Shown here: positions 34,067 to 45,788 of the stretch, one piece after another
Layout of the letters: the number at the start of each line of letters is the position of its first letter
Position numbering within the stretch: the first letter of the stretch is position 1
Notes under the pieces: generated by a model
What the model was told of the DNA's origin: nothing
What the model saw: the letters and a program-made list of their open reading frames with translations, nothing else
Databases searched by the model: none
Position numbers and translations under genes: made by a program
Assembly (NCBI GenBank): GCA_013420905.1
Contig: JAAXNY010000005.1
Location: forward strand, 744,001 to 808,000
DNA from: Collybia mongolica
Taxonomy: Eukaryota; Basidiomycota; Agaricomycetes; Agaricales; Clitocybaceae
Length of the DNA: 64,000 nt
Direction of reading: 5' to 3'

Positions 34067-34225
34067 GCATTGCCCATCCCCATTGTTAGTAAGTAAAAGA
34101 GTAATTATAAGTAAGTACTTTATAATAAAAGAAAGTAAGTGAGTCCGTGCAGAGTCCATGTGGACTTTGTGCTGTCCTTGCGGAGTCCGTACGGAGTCCG
34201 CAAGGACATGTGGGGGAGTGTAAAG
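34067..34225. repeat. Second CACTA-like terminus with GGAGTCC-word repeats
   Basis: The words GAGTCCGTGCAGAGTCC, GGAGTCCGTACGGAGTCC and inverses are packed at 34137-34207 and run into ACATGTGGGGGAGTGTAAAG, the same tip as at 11446-11462. Directly after it the LINE2 reverse transcriptase frame begins, so the tip interrupts LINE2 after the LLNMLGKLL motif. The other end of this element has been lost or lies across the inverted repeat junction at 34066. Confidence 0.5.
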
Positions 34226-36016
34226 TACAGCAGTTTCCCTAACATGTTAAGAAGCACAATTGGGTGGTATGATTTTGGAGTGTCATAGGTCAGCTTCCCA
34301 GGTTTGGGAATGACAACCATGTGCAAGGCTTTGAAATGATCCAGCCAGTGCCCAGTTGACAAGCATGCGTTCACCAACCAAACCATTACAGCCCAGGTTT
34401 GTGGATCTACAAGGATCACTTTTAGGTGCCTCCATGTGATGTTATCCAGCCCAGGGGCCAAGTTATTCAAGGTGCCTTGTAGGGCATCCTCCATCTCTTT
34501 GGGGCTGAATTTGGTCCACCCTCTCCTGGAGGTGGCTTTCCAACGGTCACCCATCTCAGCCATGTTGGTTGGCCTGTTATGTGCAGAGTTGAAGGTGCTG
34601 TGGATTGCTTCCCACAGTTTGTCATTGGTAGTGCAAGGTCTGCTGTTATGTGTCATTGTAACAGCAGCAGGGGCCTTGTGGGGCCCTACCCAGTCCATGA
34701 GGTCCCATGGTCTCTTGGTGGTGTGAGAAACTTCCTCAATGCATACATCAAAGAACTCTCTTTTTGCCTTTCTGGTTTCCCTTTTCAGGGCTCTCCAGTC
34801 TTCTCTATCATTTGTAAAAGCTGCCAGTGCCTTCACATCTGCACAAGCCACATTCCACCAAGCCCAAACACTTACATGTCCGGCCTTAGCAAACTTGTCC
34901 CATGCAGTTTTGAAGATATTAGAGACTCTCTCCACAACTAGGTCTATGCTCTCAACAGAGGCTTGTGCCAGTATGTTGATGGCTGCAATGTTAGTCCCAA
35001 TTACGTGGAGGAAATCACTCTCCTCTTCCGATTTGGGCCTAATGCAAAGTTTCCTTCCATATGGGGATGCCTTATGGGGATAGTAGTGGTAAGGGGTCTA
35101 TGGTCCAAAGTGCCTGCTTCGCCCACAAGGACCTCTGCATTGTATGTTCTTGTGTTCTCCAGGAACACTAGATCTAGGATAGATTCTCGGAGTTCATTGT
35201 TATGTGGTATGTGTGTGGTCAACCTTATGGCCAGCCCAACCCTCTCCAAGCCAATGTCCTGGGTGACTTTTAATAGAGTCATCACCCTTGGATTTTGGTC
35301 AACAACCTCAGAGTCCCATAGTGGGTGTTACAAATTCCCTTATCATGCGCCCTATCTATCTTTTTCTACTTACTCACTGTTGCTTACTCATACTTACTAA
35401 TATTGGTTTGCATTACTCAGACAATTCTCCATTAGTCCTATTTATCCCATGCTTACTCATCCCCTTTATCTATATAACCAACAGGATTAATCCCTGTTAT
35501 CTATACAACCAATAGCGTAAACCACGCTTATCTATGCTTATCGGACTCCTATGTATTTATAGGGATATTCTAGCTTAGTTAGTTCTTTAGCTTGACCTAG
35601 CTGAATTCACTTTATTCATCTACTCTTGACTCCTCAACATGAACTCGATCCTACTCGCCTTACAAAGGGAGTAGTGCATTTTTGAACAAACAATCTGACT
35701 TAGCCCTACTGAGGGAGTCATTAGACATTGGACTTATAGAGTCAACGGTCTAGAACAAACAAACGATAAACCAGACTGATCTAGAGGATAAGGCCTAAAC
35801 AGCCATAACAGTGGGGATGGGCAGTTAAAATCACCACCCATATAACCCACACTCTGGTACCTGCCTCAGTTGTCAGAGATGAGCCTGATCACATTCCCAT
35901 CAGCATCAGAGTACATGTTGACTATTGTCATATCCCCATCAGGGCCCTTGACCAATATGGCAATTATGTCCTTGTGAGAGACAATGTCTGGTCTCAGCAT
36001 TGGTTTGGTAGGCTGG
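34226..36016 (-). pseudogene. LINE2 ORF2, endonuclease to RT piece (inverted continuation)
   Basis: Minus-strand continuation of the frame broken at 22596. From 36016 down: DIVSHKDIIAILVKGP, GYMGGDFNCPSPL, then a solo LTR insertion (35326-35810), LRESILDLVFLENT, DHRPLTTTIPI, a frameshift near 35030, KRPWDLMDWVGP, then the RT segment ALQGTLNNLAPGLDNITWRHLK, VVIPKPGKLTYDTPKSYHPI and LLNMLGKLL, where it stops at the CACTA-like tip. One TGA precedes the GDFNCPSP motif. The YVDD box, RNase H and 3' end are not in the window. Confidence 0.88.
35326..35810 (+). mobile_element. Solo gypsy LTR (485 bp) in LINE2
   Basis: TGTTACAAATTCCC...AGCCATAACA flanked by GTGGG at 35321-35325 and 35811-35815. Same LTR family as the chromovirus. 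A perfect 5-bp duplication with a single LTR means the internal region was removed by LTR-LTR recombination. It sits in the LINE2 endonuclease exactly after the GDFNCPSP motif and removing it restores the frame. Confidence 0.93.
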
Positions 36017-36493
36017 TGTTACAAATTCCCTTTCTGTTCAACCTATCATTTCTTTTCTTCCTTTTTTTTACTTACTATTGACTTCTAGATGCTTATCGAC
36101 CTTATCTATCAAACATCTCCATATGCACTTCTTTTCTCATACTTACTCAGCTTTCTTATTCATCCTCTCTGAAAGCTTACTCATCCTTATCTATAACGAA
36201 TAGCGTAAACAACGCTTATCGGACTATTATGTATATATACGAGTAGTTTAGCTTAGCTAGTTCTTTAGCTTGACCTAGCTGAATCAACCTTATTCATCTA
36301 TCTTCTTGACGCGAACTCAATCCTATCCGCCTTACGAAGGGGGTAGTGTATCTTTGATCAGATAACTCAATAACTTGACTTTAGCCCTATTGAGGGAGTC
36401 GATAGATGTTGGACTTACAGAAGTCAACGGTCTAAGAACGAACAAACGATACATCGGATTGACTTAGAGGATAAGGCCTAAACAGCCATAACA
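36017..36493 (+). repeat. Gypsy 5' LTR of the main chromovirus, inverted
   Basis: 477 bp, TGTTAC...CATAACA, opposite in orientation to its partner at 22597-23073. It is preceded by GCTGG (36012-36016), the inverse of the CCAGC before the partner LTR. Because both LTRs belong to one insertion, the segment carrying this LTR was inverted afterwards. Confidence 0.93.
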
Positions 36494-36638
36494 AAAGGTC
36501 AAGTTGATCAGAACCGTCAACCTATTAAGGTTCAGACGCAACGGCACCACGATACGGATTGAAACCTGCAAGCAGCAGCGAAAACAACAGAAGCAGCAGC
36601 AGGCAAAGTGTTATTAGCAGCGAAGATTTCCAAGACGC
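36494..36638 (+). other. Chromovirus 5' leader fragment
   Basis: 145 bases following the 5' LTR, starting AAAGGTCAAGTTGATCAG and containing a CAGCAGCAG-type run. By position it should hold the primer-binding site. It is cut at 36638 by LTR-B; the gag end of the leader is found, altered, at 28757. Confidence 0.6.
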
Positions 36639-37577
36639 TGATAGGGCCCAAAATTGTTTGCACTTATAAAGTCGACAAGTAAGGCTATTAGTATCATTTC
36701 TAATAACCAAGTAAACGGTAATAAAGGATTAGAGTCGAGCTCCAAGACGGCTAATCAGAGTGAACTAGTCTAATGGATAATACACTATCAGTACAGAGGA
36801 CTATGAGTACGGTCTATTATTAGTCCTATTCACCATGCCCGGTTACAACCTCGGTGTCTTAGTTCATAAGTAACCGTTGTAGTATGATATCATTAGTCCG
36901 GGGATCATCATTAATAGGAGAAGTAATTGTAAATTCGGGACTTGCACAACCCGATCCTTGTCAGGGGTACTTGGTGTTAACTACCGGAAGCGACGGGACC
37001 CCGTGAATAGCGACCGGGACAATCAGGAGGAGTAAATGACAGCGCCGCGCTGTTTTAAATAACAAAGCGCGCGGTCGTGACTTGATAAGAGTTTAGCCAG
37101 CTCTTTCAATATTTGATAAGTAACCAGTAAACGGCATAATTGGCACGCATGGCGCGCGCGCCAAGTTGTAGAGGACGCATCAGCATTGAATACAGATCCT
37201 TGACGCGCGGGAGCGCGGTTCCGTGTAAAATTTACAATTCCGTATGATATTTAGTTTGTACACTATAAATAGACTGTAGATGAGTAGCGCTAAGGCAAGG
37301 AATCTTGCCCCCACTTCGCGTGACTATAGAGTATACAAATCACATTTGTTAAAACACTATTGCGTGCCCGAATTAAGGATCAGATTGCTTCAACGTGTCT
37401 TGATTGGAATTGATTGAAGAACTACAGAATTAAAGAAACTTAGTTCACTTGGAACTTAGTACCATATTGTCCATTGGAATTACTAGGCACTTGGCCTTAG
37501 TGCACTTGGCACTGTATTGTTTGATAAGTTGCTTGGACTTATAGATCTGCTTGGGATCATTAATAATTGAACGTACA
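36639..37577 (-). mobile_element. LTR-B copy 2, complete, solo (939 bp)
   Basis: Starts TGATAGGGCCCAAAATTG and ends GAACGTACA. It is the inverse of 1562-2466 and supplies the left part missing there. No matching 5-bp flanks (AACGC-like GACGC on the left, CTTGG on the right), as expected if rearrangement followed insertion. No internal region of the parent element is present. Confidence 0.7.
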
Positions 37578-37584
37578 CTTGGTT

Positions 37585-38771
37585 ACGAGTCCTTATGTTT
37601 ACATAAGTAACTCGTTCATCATCCTGGGTTTGCGGGGAAAATTCAGCGTACCCAACAAGATCCAGTGTTGTTTTTCCCACGGTTAGTAATTTTGAAGTGT
37701 TCCGAGAATTCATTAGAACATGATCAGTAAACATTTTGAAGTACATCAGTAACACTTTGTAGTCGTGGAAATATTTTTCTAACTGTGGGAATCAATATTA
37801 GCCGACGCGCGGATTTCGAGCAAAAAAGGCAACTGCTAACATAAGCTGCATTCAATACTATAATTTCGAGTTAATTGGTCTTATGTTGGGATATCTCAAG
37901 AATTAATTAATAATTGTCCACTGCATAATCATGCTTACGTTTGTCAACTACGCTGTTAGCTCTAACAGCGTAGTTGACAAACGTAAGCACGATTACAAGA
38001 GGCTTCTTCCGCTTTGGGCCAAACTTTTCCCACACTACAAAACATTGAATATCTCAACAATGACAAGACCTATGGATGCAATTTAAATTGCTATCACTAC
38101 ATATGGTGAAGGGCTACCCAATTGGTATATTTGTATGTATTTGTATTTGTTTGTTCACCTTCAAACATCATGATCAAAAGCAGCTCTCTCACTACAAGCA
38201 TGTTACAAATGAATATCAAGTTTGTATATGACTTTGCTACAGTTAGCCAAACAAACAATACCATCAAAGTTCCCACAATATAAATCATTGCATATCTCAA
38301 CAACAACAAGGCCTATGGATATAATTTAAATTGCTAGTGTTAGATATGGCAAAGTAGTACCTCATGTATATATTTGTAAGTGTTTGTATTTGTTTTTATT
38401 TTTATAAACCTCATCAACAACAATTTTCTTGCTACATATTACAAATGAATACTGTCTGTATATCACTTCATCACATCTGGCCAAACAAACAATAATATCA
38501 AAGAAATTCCCACAATATAGATGATATTTATCTCAGCAAATACAAAGCTGATGGACATGCTACTACTAGACATTGTAAAGGAATCCATGATGTATTTATT
38601 TATATGTGTTTGTAGTTGTTTGTACCCTTCCAAATCTCATTATCAACAACAACCTTTTTACTACATATTACAAATGAATATCATCTGTATATTACTTTGC
38701 CAACATCTGGCCAAACAAACAATATTAATGAAATTCCCACAATATAGATGATGCATTACAGCAAATACAAG
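37585..38771. mobile_element. Element M copy B, right-end fragment
   Basis: Begins ACGAGTCCTTATGTTTACAT, the inverse of the right end of copy A, and follows it with modest divergence for 1.2 kb up to the start of the right arm. Unlike the copies in the arms it keeps a 58-bp palindrome at 37932-37989. The remaining 3.4 kb of the element are missing. Confidence 0.82.
37932..37989. repeat. 58-bp near-perfect palindrome in element M copy B
   Basis: TGCTTACGTTTGTCAACTAC...and its inverse around a two-base centre, CT. Copy C has the same palindrome at 54451-54508 with one mismatch. Copies A and A' lack it and keep only the outer word GCTTACG, a clean deletion. Confidence 0.92.
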
Positions 38772-41700
38772 TTAGTAATTTTGCGTACTGATGAAATTTC
38801 ACTGATCAGTAATATTATTGATTAAATTAAATTCATTAATAATTCAGCTAAATTTGGTGACCCACAGCTTGTATTCCAGTGCTTAACACACACTGAGGGC
38901 TGTCTGTCCTTTATGATAAAGTACATGCTTTATATTTATTCAGGATTTCCACTGTTCAGGCAGTTGGAAAGCATTGGCATGGCAGGAGCTGCTGATTTGC
39001 TGATTTAGATGTGGCTGTGCTGTGATGATCATGTGTGCACTACGGCGCACATGAGTGGATGTGGAACGCATTTTGCAGATACTTACCGCCACCTCTCATA
39101 CCATTAATGAAACTTTTCCATATACACTAGGAGAATATGTTTTTGAATACAGATATACATTTTATTGAACCACTATCTTATAAAGTCAAAAACAATGTAG
39201 ATCTTTGCAAGTAGTCCTTTAACTTTATATTGTCAGAGGCCCATTTTACGAGTCCTTATGTTTACATAAGTAACTCGTTCATCATCCTGGGTTTGCGGGG
39301 AAAATTCAGCATACCCAACAAGATCCAGTGTTGTTTTTCCCACGGTTAGTAATTTTGAAGTGTTCCGAGAATTCATTAGAACATGATCAGTAAACATTTT
39401 GAAGTACATCAGTAACACTTTGTAGTCGTGGAAATATTTTTCTAACTGTGGGAATCAATATTAGCCGACGCGCGGATTTCGAGCAAAAAAGGCAACTGCT
39501 AACATAAACTGCATTTGATACCATAATTTCGAGTTAATTGGTCTTATGTTGGGATATCTCAAGAATTAATTAATAACTGTCTACTGCGTAAGCATGATTA
39601 CAAGAGGCTTCTTCCGCTTTGGGCCAAACTTTTCCCACACTACAAAACATTGAATATCTCAACAATGACAAGACCTACGGATGCAATTTAAATTGCTATC
39701 ACTAGATATGGTGAAGGGCTACCCAATTGGTATATTTGTATGTATTTGTATTTGTTTGTTCACCTTCAAACATCATGATCAAAAGCAGCTCTCTCACTAC
39801 AAGCATGTTACAAATGAATATCAAGTTTGTATATAACTTTGCCACAGCTAGTCAAACAAACAATACCATCAAAGTTCCCACAATATAAATCATTGCATAT
39901 CTCAACAACAACAAGGCTTATGGATATAATTTAAATTGCTAGTGTTAGATATGGTGAAGTAGTACCTCATGTATATGTTTGTAAGTGTTTGTATTTGTAT
40001 TTATTTTTATAAACCTCATCAACAACAATTTTCTTGCTACATATTACAAATGAATACTGTCTGTATATCACTTCATCACATCTGGCCAAACAAACAATAA
40101 TATCAAAGAAATTCCCACAATATAGATGATACTTATCTCAGCAAATACAAAGCTGATGGACATGCTACTACTAGACATTGTAAAGGAATACATGATGTGT
40201 TTGTAGTTGTTTGTACCCTTCCAAATCTCATTATCAACAACAACCTTTTTACTACATATGTATTACAAACAAATATCATCTGTATATTACTTTGCCAACA
40301 TCTGGCCAAACAAACAATATTAATGAAGTTCCCACAATATAGATGATGCATATCTGAGCAAATACAAGGCTAACAGACACAATTGAAATTGCTACTACTC
40401 CTAGACCTATGGAGGGGGTACACCAGGAAATGTATATTTATATTTGTTTGTACCTTTCCAAATTTGATTATAATCTCTTGTTATATCTATTTTAATATCA
40501 CATTTATATATTACTTGGCCATAAGCATAGCCAAAAGTCAATATGGATGCTCCTGGAATCTATAATGCTCAATATCTTGACAATGGCTAGCTATATGAGT
40601 ATGGTTAAATATAGTATGTGATAATACAACAAAAAACACTTAACAGGCATATGTACATGTGTTTGAAGTTTGTCTTTGATAATGATATTTCTATTTTTAG
40701 CATATCTGATAAGTTTTTGATTAACCCAGGATGTAAGGCTAGAAATAAAATGTTAAATGTTGAATGGTTGGTATATATTTCAATACTATGGGAACTTGTT
40801 TCTATTATTATGAGTTCTTTATCAACCTAGGTTTCAGGCAAAAAATTGATTGATTGATTGATTGATTGATTATGAGTTCTTTATCAACCCAGTTTTCGGG
40901 CAAAAAGTTGATTGATTCATATTTCAACACTGTGGGAAAATATTTCCATAATGGGATTTTTCTTCTCTTATAGCTTTTTACAGCATTTCTCCACAAATAC
41001 AAAGTGTTGTGACATAATTTGCATGTATTTGGGATGCTTACATAATGCCTTTGATGATACCATCAAAATTATGCATATCTAATATTTCAAAGTGTTGTGT
41101 TTCAAAATTTATTTTGTGTTTTTCTCCATAACCAGTAAAGCTATTAACTTTGTTTTTATATGTTTGGAATGTACAAACATGGCTCTACAATTTCCTTGTT
41201 GAGCACATTTTTCCCACAGTCCATTTTGAGTGAAATTTTAGAAATGTCCAGATTCAGCTAGTTTTGAAGGTCTGTGTGTTATGTCAGGGGTGAACAAACA
41301 TCTTATAACAACAATGACCCTTACCAAACATGACCCTTGTGGGAAATTACACTAAACATTGGAATAATCAACAACTACTACTATATTTACCTGAAATACA
41401 AATTAGATTGATTTCTCTATTTATTGGCACATGTCACATGATCTATTCCACCATATAAGTATACCAAATACATGACAACAATCTGAATGCTTATTAGTGT
41501 CCATGATCCTGAGAAAAGTTAGTTCTGATGGTTTTTGTGTTTTCTCCATAACCAGGCAAGCTATGGCATTGGGTTTTGTGCACAGGTATTGCTTGTTTAC
41601 TTGGTAACATTTTCCCATGGTCACATGACCTCTATAAACTATCATCTACATTGTTTCTACTCATTTACAACTTCCTGAATGTGGAATGGAGCCACACAGT

Positions 41701-44168
41701 GTGTTGGCCCACTCCACCCAAGTAGGCATTTGGATCAATATTACTTCCTTAGTGATTTAACTATTTGGTATATTCTTTGTTTATTAATTGTCTTAAAATT
41801 TAAACAATTAGTTTAAGTTTCACAATTGGGTAGTCCAATCTATAAATAGGTACATTGGATAAATACTGTGGGTGTACCAGAAGTCTATATCAGCCTACTA
41901 GAGCTGTGCAAATAGTACAGGGGTAAAGTATTAGTAAGAAGTAAACTAATATTTGTAAAAGGAATAAGAACATATCACAAGGTAGATAGAATTACACCAA
42001 GGTAGTCTCAAGGTATACAGCAGCATATAGGTGCATATACAATAGAACAAGGTATATCTGAGCAACTAGATGTGAGGCACATATGCACTCACCTTACACA
42101 CATCTGGTTTGGGCACAGGGGTGATTGGCGCTACTTGGTCTAGACAGCACATCCAGGGGTGCACACCCAGCCACCAGGTGATGGTTCTACCATATGGAAT
42201 ACACCACTGCACCATCCATGTCCACCATGCTAGCTGCTCACTAGCAGATGTGGGCAGGCAGTCACTGGTAATGTGGCAGGTGCCTCTGTAGTTCTTGCTG
42301 CAGCTCTTATTGTTGTGATTTTGCAGTTGTTATTTTCACTGAGAGGGGTGGGTATGAGAGAGGGTGGTGGTATCCATGGCAGTGGGACCTGGCATTGTAC
42401 TTGGCAGTATTGTGCACAATCATATGGCAGGGAGGTGATGGGTGGGGCAGCTGGGAATGTAGTGGTGGAGGTTGACAACAAGGCTGACAGGTGATGTAGT
42501 ACCTATCAACAATATTCAGCCATTGCCAGTAATGGCCAAGAGTAGGCAGCAGGGGTCATTATAAAAACAAGCACCTTGGACTTACCAAATGGTTAATCTG
42601 CATGCTTTATGCACATGACATGTAACCTTGAGGCCTTGTATTTGACTCTTCAAAATTATTGCATTTTTGTGCATCAAATAAGCAATGGTAACTATGATTA
42701 AGTAAGTAATCTGGACAGTCTGCATGGACTTCATGAGGAGTTGTTCCAAACTGGGTCTGAGCATCCAAGTAACAGTGTGGATTTATGGACTTAGCTTTGA
42801 CTTGGCTCAGATGCAGACTGCCAATTAAGCAGGGCTCCCTGCCAAACAGGGTCTGAGCTCAGACTGTAGACACCTGCATTTGTCTGTGTGGTCTGTGTGG
42901 CCCATATAGCTCAGCATAAAGTCCCCAGAGAAGCTACTGAGTTGGTTGTATATTTGGAATATACAAATATGGATCTACATTTCCAAGTTTGTTAATTTTT
43001 TCACATAGTCCATCTCTGAGAGTCTGAGTCCCCACTTTACCAGCTGACTTGTTTTTAAGGAAAATGCCTAGATATATATTGTTACCTTTTATTGGTGGAT
43101 ATTTGTATAGGATCTATAAACACCAACTTCTATTGGCATAACCATGGATATGGGTGAAGTTGTAAGGGGATCACTTGTTTGTCCACATCTAGCCATCAGA
43201 ATCACTATTGCACAGCTTGCATAGCCTCACTGTTATACCTATTATTCTGACACACACTGCTTTAACCCCTTGACAGATAGTAGTTACTCTGGACTAACAT
43301 ATCACAGATGTATTGTTGCATCAGTAGAGTTACTGATATCAGATTCTGTTGTTATTTGAGACATAGGCACAATGTACTGTATATAAGGTGCCCCTTCCTC
43401 TCCATGGAAGGGCACCTTTGCAATAGACTTGGGCTGTGTTCTCTACTCATAGTCAAGCCTCTAGTGCTCTATGCTCATCCCTTCCCTGCATGGTTGTTCA
43501 TACTGTGTATACTGCTCCCTGTCTGAGCCTCTTGGCAACATGACCCCTTACAGAAGTGCAAAAAGTATTTCGCAAGCTCAAATGTGTGGTCATAATACAT
43601 CTTCATGTTGTGTATCCATCAGGCCTTCCATGATGTCAAGCTACTCCCTATACCCTACAATCTAATTCTAGGACAATGCCTGACAAGTGTTCCAGAACCA
43701 AACTTATCAACAACAAAAAGTAATATAAAGTTGAAGAGATTCTGGATAGCTAGTTCTATTGCAACAACCTGGTTCTAGAAATATAAAGAAAAGTTAATCA
43801 AAAAAAAAACATAAGGACTCGTATCTGCCAGTAATGGCCCCCTACCTCAAGTACTCAGTCTATTGGATTGAGAGATATTATAAATATACCTAGCAGGTTT
43901 TTAAACCTGTGTTGAAGCTTTTGTCTAAAACAAACCCGTTGAGAGATCATTGGAAAGGGCTTTGGCTAGTACTATTCAAAGCTTAGTGCTTCTAAGTGCT
44001 TGAACCCGAACTCAAAACAGGCGATTCCTACTGTTCGTGTGTTGATTGTTAGGTTTGGTGTGTGTGTGTAAGGGATTACATTTCATAGCATCAGCGCACG
44101 TATAGCCCAGGAGCCCCCTTTCAACGCAGAAGAACAACCGAGACTCTCAGTAGTCATACAAACAGTAG
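38772..44168 (-). repeat. Giant inverted repeat, right arm (5397 bp)
   Basis: Mirror of 28670-34066: base x on the left corresponds to 72838 minus x here. It contains the 476-bp tail (38772-39247), element M copy A' (39248-43822), the LTR-like stretch (about 43850-44081) and 87 bases of chromovirus gag (44082-44168), then stops against LINE3 sequence. No gene is encoded in it. Confidence 0.93.
39248..43822. mobile_element. Element M copy A' in the right arm
   Basis: Exact mirror of copy A as far as I compared, with the same TIR word at both ends. Non-coding. The 4-base repeat AATC/GATT run near 40844-40870 and the preceding duplicated 60-base unit are identical to those at 31967-31994. Confidence 0.8.
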
Positions 44169-44775
44169 GGGATGGGGGGCAGAGGACAAAGCACCACAAA
44201 GCTGGGATGCTTGCCCGACCGAGGTCGAGCTAGCGAATGGAGCCGGAGCTCATTATACACAGGCCAGAAGGGCCAATCTATGCCAGGGGGTAGGCCCCCC
44301 ACTGCGGTGCCCTGCAGTGGCTGGTGGCTTCAAGTCCACTGATTATCCAGGTTCACATGTTCAGGCAGGGAGCACCCTATAGCCGTCGCTTAGAACACTG
44401 AGTACCGCCCCTAGCCTGTTTAGGACTAGGGAACATTGAACGCGAAAGCGCTTTCGTTCTCCGAGAGGAAGTCAACCAGCCACGCATAGCGCAGCTGATG
44501 GCCGGGCTTGCCTTCCCGTCCATGTCGCAGACAGTTGTATAGGACATGTTGTATGGTTTCCAGGGGAGCACCACACCTACAGGAGACAGATTCTTCTTTG
44601 AAGAATTGTGATTGGAATGCCCCAATTGGAGCATGGCTGGTGATGCATCACACCACGCAGGCGGTCAAAGCATGGCTGTGACCAGTCTTGTGCATCCATG
44701 GCCCATTGTTTACATGGGTCAGGGTGAGCGGGGTGTCCTTTTTCGCATAGAGTGTCAGGAAATTGGCGAAGTTTA
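44169..44775 (-). pseudogene. LINE3, 3' end of a LINE1-like ORF2 and 3' UTR
   Basis: Minus-strand remnant parallel to the LINE1 3' end: an LTHVNNGPWM-like segment (LINE1: THVNSGPWM), ITSHAPIGAF-like, a Cys/His segment SCRCGAPLETIQHVLYNC, WLVDFL and a stop near 44431, then a 3' UTR whose AGGACAAAGCACCACAAAGC matches LINE1 AAGACAAAGCGCCGTCAAGC. It lacks a poly(A) tail and a visible target duplication; its 3' border coincides with the inverted repeat edge at 44168. A frameshift near 44600 and a stop break it. Confidence 0.82.
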
Positions 44776-45645
44776 GGGCCCCTCTTGCGAGGAGCCCTAT
44801 TGGCGACTTCAGGAATTTTCACCAGGGAGTACAACCCCAGCTACTCACTCCTTGGCATGTCACGCCCTGTTTGGCCCAAAAGCCTGCCTATTTGGTGTTG
44901 CATGTCATCATCAATGGGCCAACTCAGTATTTTTCAACATATTGCCTCCATCTAGACATCAGTCTTACTCAGCAGTCACCTGCCTTCCAAGTAGGTCAAG
45001 TATGGGATTGCACCCGTGACAAGCTTTGGATTTAACCAGCAGCGCTGACACGACAGCTTCAACTTAAGCACCAACCTGGATCTATTATACCCAGGGGCAC
45101 CGACAGAGGATTTAGATCTCTCAAGCCCAGGGAGGGGGACTACCCCATCTGGCTACGGCCCATGTGTTGAACATTTCCTGTCCCCTGGCAGATGGTTCAG
45201 TGATGCCTTCTGGCCCAGATCCCCAATCTGTCCAGAGTCTCTGTCTTGCCATCAGCCAACTGGATGTGCTATGAGCCTTAATTTGGTCCCTCCGGAGTTA
45301 CTTATGGAGCTAACACCCTGCTGATGACTAACGTCCTACAAGCGGCCATTGGGGAGGGCTATTACTGGTATTACCATGCTCATAGGAGTCAGGTGTCCTG
45401 TCCCCTCTGCGCCGGGGTCAGAGTGTTATAATCCCCATTCCTGATCTTACCGTCCCCTATCCTTTTGGCCCCAGGGTCGCCACTTAAGGTATTGCCTCGG
45501 GGGTGTTGCCACTTGGGGTAGTCCAGTGACTGTCACATCACCGGTGGCCATAGAGCTCCAGATCAGGCACCGGTATTTCCAGCTTTGAATATCCTTTGCC
45601 AAGGGATTACCTAATCCAGATTTGATTCCCACACCGGGGAACTCA
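44776..45645. other. 870-bp stretch without a recognised gene
   Basis: No convincing ORF. It may include the body and 3' end of the SINE whose promoter head is at 45682-45772. The words GATTACCTAATCCAGATTTG (45601-45620 region) and TTAGGTAATCTGCC (about 45661) are inverted partners, hinting at a composite or dimeric SINE. Confidence 0.4.
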
Positions 45646-45681
45646 TTAGCCGGTGCAGATCTTAGGTAATCTGCCTGAGCG

Positions 45682-45772
45682 GGAATCGAACCCTCAACCC
45701 TTAGGATGTTGCACAGCCACACTGATGGGAGCACAACTTTTTGCAGCAATAACCACTACTCCATTGTGCCCC
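45682..45772 (-). mobile_element. tRNA-derived SINE head with RNA polymerase III boxes
   Basis: On the minus strand there is an A-box-like TGGAGTAGTGGTTA (45750-45763) and, 57 bases downstream, a perfect B box GGTTCGATTCC (45682-45692). The spacing and boxes fit an internal pol III promoter, but the segment cannot fold as a tRNA, so a tRNA-derived SINE is the best reading. It starts GGGGGCACAATGG next to a fragment of Copia LTR. The 3' end is not defined. Confidence 0.6.
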
Positions 45773-45788
45773 CAATCATATGTGAGTC

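Noticed and set aside
28670..44168. The giant inverted repeat as a plain assembly or chimera artefact
   Set aside because: Not excluded, but a unique 4.7 kb spacer, different outer flanks and an independently supported inversion make it less likely.
44990..45060. A second tRNA-like segment (GGATTGCACCC / GGGTGCAATCC)
   Set aside because: The B box match is poor and no A box is found at a suitable distance.
45682..45772. A tRNA gene on the minus strand
   Set aside because: Only the A and B boxes match; no acceptor or anticodon stem can be drawn and the A-to-B distance does not give a cloverleaf.
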